Of a stretch of DNA of 64,000 nucleotides, positions 1 through 7,951 are shown piece by piece (positions within the stretch are counted from its first letter, which is position 1; every line of letters starts with the position of its first letter). The notes beneath the pieces are model-generated. The model worked only from the letters and a program-made list of their open reading frames with translations. It was not told where the DNA came from and made no database searches. The DNA comes from Halobacillus massiliensis (GTDB lineage: Bacteria; Bacillota; Bacilli; Bacillales; Halobacillaceae), in contig NZ_LT800499.1 in assembly GCF_900166625.1 (NCBI RefSeq), positions 478,651-542,650 on the forward strand. The letters are read 5' to 3'. A program made the position numbers and the translations under genes.

Positions 1-117
1 CTTTGCCAGTTGTGTAATAGTGTTCTCAATGCGCTGTCCAGGATCCCCGCACGTTAATGCTCCGTCATCTGCCACAAAATCCACGGTATAATCGATTATA
101 ATTAATGCTTTCTCCAT
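1..117 (-). CDS. Isochorismatase/nicotinamidase-family hydrolase, 5' end only
   Basis: The first 39 codons of a minus-strand gene run off the window. The peptide opens MEKALIIIDYTVDFVADDGA, with the D-x-T-x-D-F block that starts isochorismatase-fold cysteine hydrolases; the aspartate is the usual first catalytic residue. A strong ribosome site (AGGGGG) lies just upstream of the ATG. Nicotinamidase (PncA/YueJ type, NAD salvage) is the likeliest member because the linker length fits, but the catalytic Lys and Cys lie outside the window. A 14-bp palindrome sits about 20 bp upstream of the start. Confidence 0.65.
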   Translation of the reverse strand, partial: MEKALIIIDYTVDFVADDGALTCGDPGQRIENTITQLAK

Positions 118-135
118 ATAAAAAGCCCCCTGCCC

Positions 136-149
136 AGTGTATATACACT
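136..149. promoter_or_regulatory. 14-bp palindrome upstream of the nicotinamidase-like gene
   Basis: AGTGTATATACACT is a perfect palindrome 19-32 bp upstream of the minus-strand start at 117, where an operator would sit. Its central ten bases (TGTATATACA) are the same as the core of the two TreR boxes near 1.55-1.60 kb. Which regulator uses it is unknown. Confidence 0.35.
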
Positions 150-173
150 TATATTAACACAAAGCGGTTTGAA

Positions 174-1424
174 TTAGACAGATGAGGTTTGCCGGCTTAC
201 AGCAGGTGACCTTTTTTGTAAAGTGAATAATAATACAGCACCGCAGAGGATTAACAGGCCGCTCGTAATAAAGAATACGGCTGAAAAACCGTACAAACCG
301 GAAACCATTCCACCCATTGCCGGGCCGATAATATTTCCGAGGAACCGCAAGCTTGTGTTATAGCCAAGGACTTCACCCTGCATAGCAATAGGCGCTTTTT
401 GACGAATATAAGCCGTGCGGACAGGGATAATGCCTCCGATAGATACTCCGAGTAAAAACCTCAAAATCACGAGCTGCCAAATGTTTGTAACAAAGGCGGC
501 CGGAAAATAAACAAGCCCTGCCATAAACAGCAGGATCACGAGTATTTTAGTATAACCAATTCGATCTCCGATAGCTCCCCAGCGCCTTGCCATCAAAAGG
601 TTTCCAAGGCCTGCTGCAGAAAAAGCAATACCAGAGAAAAGGGCCAGATTCGCAGGGCCGTGAAGGTCTTCTACATATAAAGAAAGGATAGGCTGAATGC
701 TGAAATGTGCGACTTGAATAAATAAAGAAAGAACCATAACAACAAGCAGCACAGGCTGTCTTACAATGTGAGAGACTACCTCTTTAGATGTATAACTTGA
801 TTTCTCACTCTGATCCTCTGATTCCATACGCTGTTCATGAATTCCGAAAAGAACTATAAAAGCAGAGAGAAATACAAAAATAGATACAAATTGGAAAGTC
901 GTGCTATAGCCGATAGAGTCAGCAATGACACCGCCAATCATTGGACCGAGCAAAGTCCCTGTAATGCTCCCAGTCTGCAGAGTTCCAAGTACCTGTCCGG
1001 CTACCTTTTTAGGCGTCTGTGTGGAGATTAAAGCCTGTGACATAGGAATGAATCCTGTAAAGATTCCCATGAATAACCTTAAAAGAAATAACTGCCATAC
1101 GGATGTAACGAATCCCATTAACAAGACAGATAGTGCTAACCCTGCTGCAGAAATAATCAGTATATTTTTTCTTCCGTACTTATCACCAATTTTCCCCCAA
1201 ATAGGCGAAAATAGAAAAGCGGTCACGAAGGTTATCCCAAACACCCATCCTGACCATGTCTGTACATAAGAACTTGAAAAGTTACCAAGCTCATCAATAT
1301 ATAAAGATAAGAAAGGAAGAACCATAGTGATGCTTCCTGCAACAAAGAAGTTAGCAAACCACATAATTGCTACATTTCTTTTTGTCTGATCTTCCGGAAT
1401 AACCGTATAAATCCCTTCTTCCAT
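174..1424 (-). CDS. MFS drug/proton antiporter (DHA1 type)
   Basis: A 416-aa polytopic membrane protein with twelve predicted hydrophobic segments in two halves. The loop after segment 2 carries the MFS signature GKIGDKYGRK (about residues 77-86), and the second half has a degenerate copy (RRWGAIGDRIGYTK, about residues 280-293). The G-x-x-x-G-P stretch in segment 5 (TGTLLGPMIGG) is motif C of antiporters. This fits proton-driven export of small compounds, as in the MdtG/YitG group. The substrate cannot be read from sequence. The Shine-Dalgarno (AGGGTG) is somewhat far from the ATG. The gene stands alone, divergent from the trehalose operon. Confidence 0.85.
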   Translation of the reverse strand: MEEGIYTVIPEDQTKRNVAIMWFANFFVAGSITMVLPFLSLYIDELGNFSSSYVQTWSGWVFGITFVTAFLFSPIWGKIGDKYGRKNILIISAAGLALSVLLMGFVTSVWQLFLLRLFMGIFTGFIPMSQALISTQTPKKVAGQVLGTLQTGSITGTLLGPMIGGVIADSIGYSTTFQFVSIFVFLSAFIVLFGIHEQRMESEDQSEKSSYTSKEVVSHIVRQPVLLVVMVLSLFIQVAHFSIQPILSLYVEDLHGPANLALFSGIAFSAAGLGNLLMARRWGAIGDRIGYTKILVILLFMAGLVYFPAAFVTNIWQLVILRFLLGVSIGGIIPVRTAYIRQKAPIAMQGEVLGYNTSLRFLGNIIGPAMGGMVSGLYGFSAVFFITSGLLILCGAVLLFTLQKRSPAVSRQTSSV

Positions 1425-1544
1425 ATTTATTTCGACACCCTAATTATATAATAAATAAACAATCGAATTAAGGGATTTGCTTATGTGTAAATAAGAGAAA
1501 GATCGGGAAGGTAATATTAATAAAAAGTATTTTAATAAAAACGG

Positions 1545-1573
1545 TTGCAAAACTTGTATATACAAATTATAAT
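1545..1573 (+). promoter_or_regulatory. treP promoter (SigA type)
   Basis: TTGCAA at 1545-1550 and a consensus TATAAT at 1568-1573 are separated by exactly 17 bp. The first TreR box fills most of the spacer, so repressor and RNA polymerase binding should exclude each other. The transcript would start near 1580 and run into treP. Confidence 0.8.
1554..1565. promoter_or_regulatory. TreR operator 1
   Basis: TTGTATATACAA, a perfect 12-bp palindrome identical to the B. subtilis tre operator as I recall it. It lies between the -35 and -10 elements of the treP promoter. The treR gene is the third gene of the operon. Confidence 0.85.
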
Positions 1574-1585
1574 CTAAGTAGATTT

Positions 1586-1597
1586 TTGTATATACAA
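1586..1597. promoter_or_regulatory. TreR operator 2
   Basis: A second exact TTGTATATACAA, 32 bp (about three helical turns) downstream of the first and just past the expected transcription start. Two boxes on the same helix face suggest cooperative repressor binding. Confidence 0.85.
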
Positions 1598-1617
1598 GTT
1601 TATTATTTTGTGACATA

Positions 1618-1632
1618 ATGTAAGCGGTTAAT
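1618..1632. promoter_or_regulatory. Possible cre (CcpA) site
   Basis: ATGTAAGCGGTTAAT fits the relaxed catabolite-response consensus WTGAAARCGYTTWWN with two mismatches. It lies downstream of the treP promoter, where CcpA would act as a roadblock. Glucose repression of trehalose genes is known in Bacillus. Confidence 0.4.
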
Positions 1633-1739
1633 GGTTGTTGAAAACTATTAATGGAGGTGGTTTCTCTAGGAAATAACCTGTACATTCTGGCTGCTGTATA
1701 TATAGTCTGATGCCAATTTTACATTTAGGAGGAAGATGA

Positions 1740-3149
1740 ATGGATCATAAAAAACAAGCCGCAGAAATACTTGAAGCTATAGGCGGTAAAGAAAATATTT
1801 CTGCAGCGACTCATTGTGTAACCCGTCTGCGTTTAGCTTTGCATGATGAAGGAATCGTAGATGATGAGAAGTTAAATAAGATAGATGCAGTCAAAGGTTC
1901 CTTTTCAACGAATGGACAATTTCAAATCGTCGTTGGACAAGGGACGGTTGATAAAGTTTATAAAGAGTTAGTAGCACTTGCCGGTATTGGAGAGTCATCT
2001 AAAGAGGATGTAAAAGAAGCATCTAAAGGAAAAATGAACCCGCTGCAGCGAGGCATTAAGACGTTAGCTGATATTTTTATACCTATTTTACCTGCCATCG
2101 TTACAGCCGGTCTTCTACTTGGGATTAATAACATATTAACAGCAACTGGAATCTTCTGGGATGATCAGTCGGTCATCGATGTATATCCGCAATGGGCCGA
2201 CATTGCCAATATGATTATAATTATTGCAAATACAGCCTTTACTTTTTTACCAGGGTTAATTGGCTGGTCAGCAGTTAAGCGGTTTGGCGGAAGCCCAATT
2301 CTTGGAATTGTAATCGGACTTATTCTTGTGCACCCTGAACTGCTCAACGCCTGGGATTACGGAAAGGCAGTAGAAGAAGGAAGCGTTCCGACATGGAACT
2401 TATTTGGCTGGGAGATAGAGAAGATTGGCTATCAGGGTCAGGTGCTTCCTGTACTTGTAGCCGCTTATGTGTTAACACAAATTGAACTATTTCTAAGAAA
2501 AAGAGTTCCTGACAGTGTCCAGCTGCTAGTTGTGGGACCTGTCGCCTTGTTAGTAACAGGATTTTTAACTTTCATGTTTATCGGACCCGTAACGTTTGCT
2601 ATCGGAAACTTTATTACAGATGGTCTTGTAGCTGTATTTGACAGCTTTGCAACACTTGGAGGCTTAATTTATGGCGGACTGTATGGAGTACTGGTAATTA
2701 CAGGTATGCACCATACATTCCTTGCGGTTGATATTCAGCTGATTGGAAGTACAGGCACAACATTCCTATGGCCGATGCTTGCCCTTTCAAACATTGCCCA
2801 AGGTTCTGCAGCCTTTGCTATTATGCTTGCTTCACGAGATGAAAAGCTTAAAGGGCTCGGTTTATCTTCAGGTGTTTCTGCATATTTAGGTATTACAGAG
2901 CCGGCACTATTCGGGGTTAACTTGCGCTTTAAGTACCCGTTTGTCATAGCAATTTCTTCATCAGCTATTGCTGGTTTGTATATTTCAGCACGGGGTGTCC
3001 TGGCTAACTCTATTGGTGTAGGTGGCATACCGGGGATCTTCTCGATCGTATCGGATTACTGGTTGGACTTTTTAGTGGGAATGGCGATTGTAATCATCCT
3101 TCCGTTAGTCGCAACTTACCTGTATGCCAAACGCAAAAAAGACGTCTAA
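1740..3149 (+). CDS. treP: Trehalose-specific PTS enzyme IIBC
   Basis: A 469-aa membrane permease that imports trehalose and phosphorylates it to trehalose 6-phosphate. The N-terminal EIIB domain (about residues 1-85) has the phospho-acceptor cysteine C26 in THCVTRLRLAL. An EIIC domain with about ten membrane segments follows from residue 105. There is no EIIA domain, so phosphate must come from an EIIA(Glc)-type protein in trans; such a gene lies at 46.2 kb. Assignment to trehalose over sucrose rests on the neighbours: treA follows 31 bp downstream, then treR, with TreR boxes upstream. The ribosome site AGGAGG is at 1728-1733. Confidence 0.93.
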   Translation: MDHKKQAAEILEAIGGKENISAATHCVTRLRLALHDEGIVDDEKLNKIDAVKGSFSTNGQFQIVVGQGTVDKVYKELVALAGIGESSKEDVKEASKGKMNPLQRGIKTLADIFIPILPAIVTAGLLLGINNILTATGIFWDDQSVIDVYPQWADIANMIIIIANTAFTFLPGLIGWSAVKRFGGSPILGIVIGLILVHPELLNAWDYGKAVEEGSVPTWNLFGWEIEKIGYQGQVLPVLVAAYVLTQIELFLRKRVPDSVQLLVVGPVALLVTGFLTFMFIGPVTFAIGNFITDGLVAVFDSFATLGGLIYGGLYGVLVITGMHHTFLAVDIQLIGSTGTTFLWPMLALSNIAQGSAAFAIMLASRDEKLKGLGLSSGVSAYLGITEPALFGVNLRFKYPFVIAISSSAIAGLYISARGVLANSIGVGGIPGIFSIVSDYWLDFLVGMAIVIILPLVATYLYAKRKKDV

Positions 3150-3180
3150 GATTCAATATAGAAGTGGAGGAAGCTCATAT

Positions 3181-4866
3181 ATGACTGAACAAACCTGGTG
3201 GAAAAAAGCAGTAATATACCAGATTTACCCGAAAAGCTTTAACGATACAACAGGAAATGGTGTGGGCGACATCCAGGGAATTATCGAAAAGCTTGATTAT
3301 TTAAATACACTCGGGGTTGACGTCCTTTGGCTCACCCCGATGTATAAATCACCTCAGAATGATAATGGTTATGACATTTGCGATTATTACGACATCCATG
3401 AGGAATATGGAACGATGGAAGATTTTGAACGGCTGCTTCATGAAACCCATAAGCGCGGAATGAAGCTGATTATGGATATTGTCATTAACCATACATCTAC
3501 TGATCATAAGTGGTTTAAAGAATCCAGAAAGTCCAAAGACAGCCCTTATCGTGACTACTATATTTGGAAAGACCCTGTTGACGGCGGACCGCCAACGAAC
3601 TGGCAGTCAAAATTCGGCGGGAATGCCTGGGAGTATGACGAGGAAACCGGGCAGTACTATCTGCATTTATTCGATGTCACTCAAGCCGATTTAAACTGGG
3701 AAAACCCTGAGGTAAGAGAAAATCTTTATGAAATGATGCGATTCTGGGGAGAGAAGGGTGTCGACGGATTCAGACTGGACGTAATTAACCTTATATCCAA
3801 AGATCCAGAGTTTCCAGATGATGATGGAAGCATTGCCCCAGGTGACGGCCGTAAGTTTTATACAGACGGTCCTAAGGTGCACGAATATATGCAGGAAATG
3901 AACAGAGAAGTGTTCAGTCCTTATGATTTAATGACAGTGGGCGAAATGTCTTCTACAACGATTGAGCATTGTATCAGATATACAGCTCCTGAACGTAAAG
4001 AGCTGAGTATGACGTTTAATTTCCACCATTTAAAGGTGGATTATCCAAATGGGGAGAAATGGACAAAGGCACCGTTTGACTTCCTTCAATTAAAACAAAT
4101 TCTGTCTACATGGCAGGAAGAAATGCATAAAGGAAGCGGCTGGAACGCTCTGTTCTGGTGCAACCACGACCAGCCCCGTGTTTTATCAAGATTTGGAGAT
4201 GATGTGAATTACCCTGAGGAGTCAGGAAAGATGCTTGCAACAACGATACACATGATGCAGGGGACTCCTTATATTTATCAGGGAGAAGAATTCGGAATGA
4301 CAAATCCAAACTTTGAATCCATTGAACAATATCGTGACATTGAATCTCTGAATGCCTATCAGATTATGAAAGAAAAAGGTATGCAGGAAGAAGAGATTCT
4401 AGAAATTCTTAAACAGAAATCACGGGATAACTCGAGAACTCCTGTACAATGGGACAGCAGTCAACAGGCAGGCTTCACAGAGGGAACTCCATGGATTCCT
4501 GTTGCCGATAACTATGATCAAATAAATGCTGAACGGGTGATGGGGAAACAAGATTCGATCTTCACTTATTATCAGAAGCTGATTGAACTGCGCAAGACCC
4601 ATGACATCATTACCTATGGTGATTATTCATTAATTGATGAAAAGAATGACCGGGTGTTCGCATACACTAGAAAATCCAATGATGAAGCCTTGCTTGTCGT
4701 TAATAATTTTTACGGGGAAGAAACAGAATTCCAGCTGCCTGCAGACGTTAAGCTTGAGGGCGAATCAAGAATATTAATCAGTAATTATGAGGAGTCTTCT
4801 AAGGAGTATCAGAACATTATTTTACGACCGTACGAATCCATCGTTTACCATTTCACGTCGAAGTGA
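3181..4866 (+). CDS. treA: Trehalose-6-phosphate hydrolase (GH13)
   Basis: A 561-aa cytosolic enzyme that splits trehalose 6-phosphate into glucose and glucose 6-phosphate. It has the GH13 alpha-amylase barrel with nucleophile D200 (GFRLDVI), acid/base E255 (VGEMSS) and third acid D330 (CNHDQPR). The N-terminus WWKKAVIYQIYPKSF and the length of about 560 residues are usual for the TreA/oligo-1,6-glucosidase group; context selects trehalose 6-phosphate. An in-frame upstream extension to 3124 overlaps treP and lacks a ribosome site. GTGGAGG before 3181 fixes the start. Confidence 0.93.
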   Translation: MTEQTWWKKAVIYQIYPKSFNDTTGNGVGDIQGIIEKLDYLNTLGVDVLWLTPMYKSPQNDNGYDICDYYDIHEEYGTMEDFERLLHETHKRGMKLIMDIVINHTSTDHKWFKESRKSKDSPYRDYYIWKDPVDGGPPTNWQSKFGGNAWEYDEETGQYYLHLFDVTQADLNWENPEVRENLYEMMRFWGEKGVDGFRLDVINLISKDPEFPDDDGSIAPGDGRKFYTDGPKVHEYMQEMNREVFSPYDLMTVGEMSSTTIEHCIRYTAPERKELSMTFNFHHLKVDYPNGEKWTKAPFDFLQLKQILSTWQEEMHKGSGWNALFWCNHDQPRVLSRFGDDVNYPEESGKMLATTIHMMQGTPYIYQGEEFGMTNPNFESIEQYRDIESLNAYQIMKEKGMQEEEILEILKQKSRDNSRTPVQWDSSQQAGFTEGTPWIPVADNYDQINAERVMGKQDSIFTYYQKLIELRKTHDIITYGDYSLIDEKNDRVFAYTRKSNDEALLVVNNFYGEETEFQLPADVKLEGESRILISNYEESSKEYQNIILRPYESIVYHFTSK

Positions 4867-4890
4867 TAGGATTAAAACGGTGAAGAAAAT

Positions 4891-5604
4891 ATGAAAAATA
4901 AATTTATTCTTATTTATAATGAGTTAGTACAGAAAATCCAGCAAGGTGAATATAAGGCAGGGGATACACTTCCATCCGAACACGAACTAACTGAACAGTT
5001 CTCTACTTCGAGAGAGACGGTCCGCAAAGCGTTAAATCTTCTTTCTCAAAATGGTTATATTCAAAAGGTAAGAGGAAAAGGATCCGTTGTGCTCGACCAT
5101 AGCAAGTTTGAATTTCCGGTATCTGGGCTGACGAGTTTTAAAGAACTGTCGGAGCAGTTAGGTCAGGATTTTAAAACGATCGTTCACGAAGTTTACCTTC
5201 AGAATGCAGATAATCAATTGAAAAAAAGATTAAACTGCAGCCATTCCATTAAGATTTGGAAAGTTACGAGAGCCCGTGTAATTAATGGGGAGAGGATTAT
5301 CCTCGATAAGGATTTCATTCGCTCAGATATCGTGCCGGAGCTGACTAAAGAGACAGCTGAAAATTCTCTCTACGAGTATTTTGAAGACAAACTCGGACTT
5401 GAAATCAGCTTTGCGAAAAAAGAGATCGTTGTTGAACCTGTCACGGATGAAGATAAAGAGCTGCTTGACGTAAAAGAACATTCCCAGGTGGTTGTTATTC
5501 GCGGCTATGTTTATCTTGCGGATGCGACATTGTTTCAATATACAGAGTCGCGGCACCGGCCCGATAAGTTTCAATTTGTGGATTTTGCAAGACGTACTAA
5601 ATAA
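4891..5604 (+). CDS. treR: Trehalose operon repressor, GntR family
   Basis: A 237-aa regulator. Residues 1-70 form the GntR winged helix (GDTLPSEHELTEQFSTSRETVRKAL). Residues 90-235 form a UTRA effector domain of the type that binds trehalose 6-phosphate in TreR. It is the last gene of treP-treA-treR, 24 bp after treA, and is followed by a strong terminator. Its predicted targets are the two boxes before treP, so it would repress its own operon until trehalose 6-phosphate appears. The Shine-Dalgarno is weak (GTGAAG), which may keep repressor levels low. Confidence 0.92.
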   Translation: MKNKFILIYNELVQKIQQGEYKAGDTLPSEHELTEQFSTSRETVRKALNLLSQNGYIQKVRGKGSVVLDHSKFEFPVSGLTSFKELSEQLGQDFKTIVHEVYLQNADNQLKKRLNCSHSIKIWKVTRARVINGERIILDKDFIRSDIVPELTKETAENSLYEYFEDKLGLEISFAKKEIVVEPVTDEDKELLDVKEHSQVVVIRGYVYLADATLFQYTESRHRPDKFQFVDFARRTK

Positions 5605-5607
5605 GAA

Positions 5608-5645
5608 TGAAAAGCCCGGGATGCAACGAAATCCCGGGCTTTTCA
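5608..5645 (+). terminator. tre operon terminator
   Basis: GAAAAGCCCGGGAT at 5609-5622 pairs perfectly with 5631-5644 across an 8-base loop, and the 3' arm ends in TTTT. It follows the treR stop by a few bases. Confidence 0.88.
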
Positions 5646-5653
5646 TGTAAAAG

Positions 5654-5682
5654 TTGTTGAATTATATGAGGAAGTATATAAT
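5654..5682 (+). promoter_or_regulatory. Promoter of the DUF6933 gene
   Basis: TTGTTG (5654-5659), a 17-bp spacer and a consensus TATAAT (5677-5682). The longer in-frame reading upstream of 5720 overlaps this promoter, which supports the downstream start. Confidence 0.7.
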
Positions 5683-5719
5683 GCGGGTAATAGACACAAA
5701 GAAGAGAGGTGGAGCAGTT

Positions 5720-6223
5720 ATGATTACTATAGGATTAACTCAAAAGCTGGCAAAACAATTAAATATCGAACCTCAGAATCCTGAAGCATTCAAAGAAACT
5801 CCGAAAATTAATAAATGGCACGCCAATCTCATTACACTAAATCGGAGAAAATGCTTAATTTTCATGAATGATGAGACGGGGATTACTCTATCCTTATTTG
5901 GACTTCGAAAGCAGCAGTTTGAAAATTTGGAAAGCGTCTTTAAAGGATCACTCAAACAACTGCTTCAGCTTTTAAAAATAGAAGAACATATTATAAAAGA
6001 GATGCTTGATTCGACTGAGCAAATTGTTTTTACAAAAACAGATAATCGAAGTGTTCTCGGAATGATGAAAGAAGTGAAGTGGTTTCTTGAGGATTCTGTA
6101 GAAGGCCTGCCTTATGAAGAAATTGACGCTGCGGAAATAAATTATATTACGAATGCAGAATTAGTGTACAGTCCTCTAAAAGAATACACTCCAGTAAAAA
6201 CTCTTCGCGAGTATTTTGCTTAA
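5720..6223 (+). CDS. DUF6933 family protein
   Basis: A 167-aa soluble protein. The opening (MITIGLTQKLAKQL), then KWHANLITLNRRKCLIFMND and a following hydrophobic strand, match what I recall of the DUF6933 family; its function is unknown. There is no signal peptide or membrane segment. The start at 5720 is set by GAGAGGTGG 8 bases upstream and by the promoter that occupies the longer upstream reading. It has its own promoter between the tre terminator and the persulfide dioxygenase gene, so it appears monocistronic. Confidence 0.7.
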   Translation: MITIGLTQKLAKQLNIEPQNPEAFKETPKINKWHANLITLNRRKCLIFMNDETGITLSLFGLRKQQFENLESVFKGSLKQLLQLLKIEEHIIKEMLDSTEQIVFTKTDNRSVLGMMKEVKWFLEDSVEGLPYEEIDAAEINYITNAELVYSPLKEYTPVKTLREYFA

Positions 6224-6239
6224 ATCATTGTTTATTTAA

Positions 6240-6255
6240 ATACCTTATAGGGTAT
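6240..6255. promoter_or_regulatory. Likely CstR-type (persulfide sensor) operator
   Basis: ATACCTTATAGGGTAT is a near-perfect palindrome close to the ATACCC-TATA-GGGTAT operators bound by the CsoR-family persulfide sensor CstR, as I recall them. It lies 39 bp before the persulfide dioxygenase start, where it would overlap the promoter. No cstR gene is in this window. Confidence 0.6.
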
Positions 6256-6293
6256 GTCATTTGTGTAATCTAATTTAGCGGAGGGATGCTGCA

Positions 6294-7697
6294 ATGTTTT
6301 TTAAATCATTTTTTGATGAAAAACTTGCCCAAATGTCATACATGGTAGGATGTCAAAAGACGGGCGAAGCTTTAGTTATAGATCCAGCTCGAAATATACA
6401 GCCTTACTTGGAAACAGCTGAGAAAGAAAATCTTAAGATTCATTCCATAACAGAAACTCATATTCACGCAGACTTTTTATCAGGAGCAAGGGAACTTGCA
6501 GACACTGTGAACGGAAAGCTTTATCTCTCTGATGAAGGAGAAGATGACTGGAAATACCGGTATGCCGATCAATATGATCATCAATGGCTCAAGGACGGAG
6601 ATAAATTTTATGTTGGAAAAGTCCGGCTTGATATCATGCATACACCAGGTCATACTCCGGAAAGTTTATCCTTCCTTTTAACAGACGAAGGAGGAGGGGC
6701 TTCCGTACCTATGGGGATTTTTACAGGAGATTTTGTGTTTGTCGGTGACGTGGGACGTCCGGATCTTCTCGAAAAAGCAGCAGGGGCAGAGGGCACCTCA
6801 AAGAAAGGTGCCAAAGAAATGTATAAGTCCCTGGAGCGTTTTAAAGAACTTCCTGATTACGTTCAGCTTTGGCCGGGCCATGGTGCAGGCAGTTCATGCG
6901 GAAAAGCGCTGGGAGCTGTTCCATCTTCAACGGTCGGTTATGAAAAAGTAACCAACTGGGCACTTAAGAAAGATAATGAAAAAGACTTCACAGAAGAGTT
7001 GCTTGATGGACAGCCTGAGCCTCCTAAATACTTCTCTGAAATGAAAAAACTAAACAAAGAAGGACCAGCGCTGCTGAAGGAAGTACCGGAGCTTGAAAAA
7101 ATTGAAATTACTAAGCTGCGTGAAAAAGCAGCTGGTACATCAGCCGTTATTGATACACGGCCAAAAGAATCGTTTCAAAAAGGCCATATTGAGAGGACAT
7201 TAAATATCCCAATCAATAAAGGATTTGCCAACTGGGCAGGCTGGCTGATCAGCTATGATCAAGATATTGTAATCCTTAGCGAGCAGGAAGACTTGGAAGA
7301 AATTAATCAAACACTGCAGTCTATTGGTCTCGACCAATTAACCGCATATACAGATGTTAAAGAACTTGAGCAGATAGGCGGATTAGAAACCTACCGAAAC
7401 ATTACTCCCGAAGAATTTGATTCAACTTTCAGGAGCAGTGACGATTATGTAGTGGTAGACGTTCGAACTCAGGAGGAATGGGATGAAGAGCATATAGAGG
7501 AGGCTATCCATGTGATGATAGGTACACTTCCCGATCGCTTAAATGAAATCCCTGAAGGAAAAACTCCAATTGTGCATTGTCAGTCAGGGGTGCGCTCAGC
7601 CATTGCTGCGAGCATCCTGCAGGCCAATGGATTTAAAGGTGTTTTAAACTTAAAAGGCGGATTTGGGGCCTGGAAAAAGTTTAAAGACGCTTCTTAA
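6294..7697 (+). CDS. Persulfide dioxygenase-rhodanese fusion (CstB/YrkH-like)
   Basis: A 467-aa cytosolic sulfur-detoxifying enzyme. Residues 1-240 form an ETHE1-type metallo-beta-lactamase fold with iron ligands in THIHADFLSG (H56, H58, D60) and HTPGHTPES (H116, H120). Residues 268-360 resemble a rhodanese domain without an active-site cysteine. Residues 365-467 form an intact rhodanese domain with C429 in HCQSGVR. This order (dioxygenase, inactive rhodanese, active rhodanese) matches CstB, which oxidises glutathione, coenzyme A or bacillithiol persulfides and releases thiosulfate. The likely CstR operator upstream supports this. The ribosome site is CGGAGGGA. Confidence 0.85.
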   Translation: MFFKSFFDEKLAQMSYMVGCQKTGEALVIDPARNIQPYLETAEKENLKIHSITETHIHADFLSGARELADTVNGKLYLSDEGEDDWKYRYADQYDHQWLKDGDKFYVGKVRLDIMHTPGHTPESLSFLLTDEGGGASVPMGIFTGDFVFVGDVGRPDLLEKAAGAEGTSKKGAKEMYKSLERFKELPDYVQLWPGHGAGSSCGKALGAVPSSTVGYEKVTNWALKKDNEKDFTEELLDGQPEPPKYFSEMKKLNKEGPALLKEVPELEKIEITKLREKAAGTSAVIDTRPKESFQKGHIERTLNIPINKGFANWAGWLISYDQDIVILSEQEDLEEINQTLQSIGLDQLTAYTDVKELEQIGGLETYRNITPEEFDSTFRSSDDYVVVDVRTQEEWDEEHIEEAIHVMIGTLPDRLNEIPEGKTPIVHCQSGVRSAIAASILQANGFKGVLNLKGGFGAWKKFKDAS

Positions 7698-7705
7698 GCT
7701 TACGA

Positions 7706-7736
7706 AGAGCTGCTCATGACGGGCAGCTCTATTTTA
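7706..7736 (+). terminator. Terminator of the persulfide dioxygenase gene
   Basis: AGAGCTGC (7706-7713) pairs with GCAGCTCT (7723-7730), followed by ATTTTATTAT. Confidence 0.75.
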
Positions 7737-7740
7737 TTAT

Positions 7741-7771
7741 AAAAAAAGACCTCTGCTATTTAAGCAGAGGT
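7741..7771 (-). terminator. Terminator of the receptor/pro-peptide operon
   Basis: On the minus strand ACCTCTGC (7771-7764) pairs with GCAGAGGT (7756-7749), followed by a run of seven T (7747-7741). It lies about 64 bp past the pro-peptide stop codon. Confidence 0.8.
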
Positions 7772-7834
7772 AAAAGATTTATAGGTATAGGATTAGGGGA
7801 GGTGTTATTAATTAACACACATTGAAAAATAAAC

Positions 7835-7951
7835 TTAAACTTGTTCAATCAAGGGTCTAGGCCATGTGTCTTCTGCGCTGTCATATACAATAGGTGCGGC
7901 GGCAGAAGATAACAGTATAGCAACTGCTAAGACAGCAAATAATTTTTTCAC
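7835..7951 (-). CDS. Exported signalling pro-peptide (Phr/NprX/PapR-like)
   Basis: A 38-aa reading frame: start GTG, then KK, then a hydrophobic stretch LFAVLAVAILLSSAAA (residues 4-19, a Sec-type signal sequence), then a polar tail of about 19 residues ending DTWPRPLIEQV. Its GTG overlaps the TGA of the upstream regulator by four bases (GTGA), and its ribosome site AGGAGGG lies inside the last codons of that regulator, so translation should be coupled. A minus-strand terminator follows. Size, export signal, position and coupling are those of pro-peptides that pair with RRNPP receptors. The mature peptide is probably the last 5-10 residues. I recognise no known peptide sequence. Confidence 0.75.
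   Translation of the reverse strand: MKKLFAVLAVAILLSSAAAPIVYDSAEDTWPRPLIEQV

Larger units (their letters stand above)
1425..1739. other. Divergent intergenic region with the tre control region
   Basis: This 315-bp gap separates the MFS gene from treP. It holds the tre promoter, two TreR boxes and a possible cre site (listed separately), then a leader of about 100 bases before the treP ribosome site AGGAGG. No convincing gene is present. Confidence 0.7.

Noticed and set aside
837..1269. Plus-strand frames inside the MFS gene
   Set aside because: Shadows of the minus-strand coding sequence; no family match and no ribosome site.
1440..1685. Minus-strand frame across the tre control region
   Set aside because: It covers the promoter and both TreR boxes and has a low-complexity AT-driven peptide.
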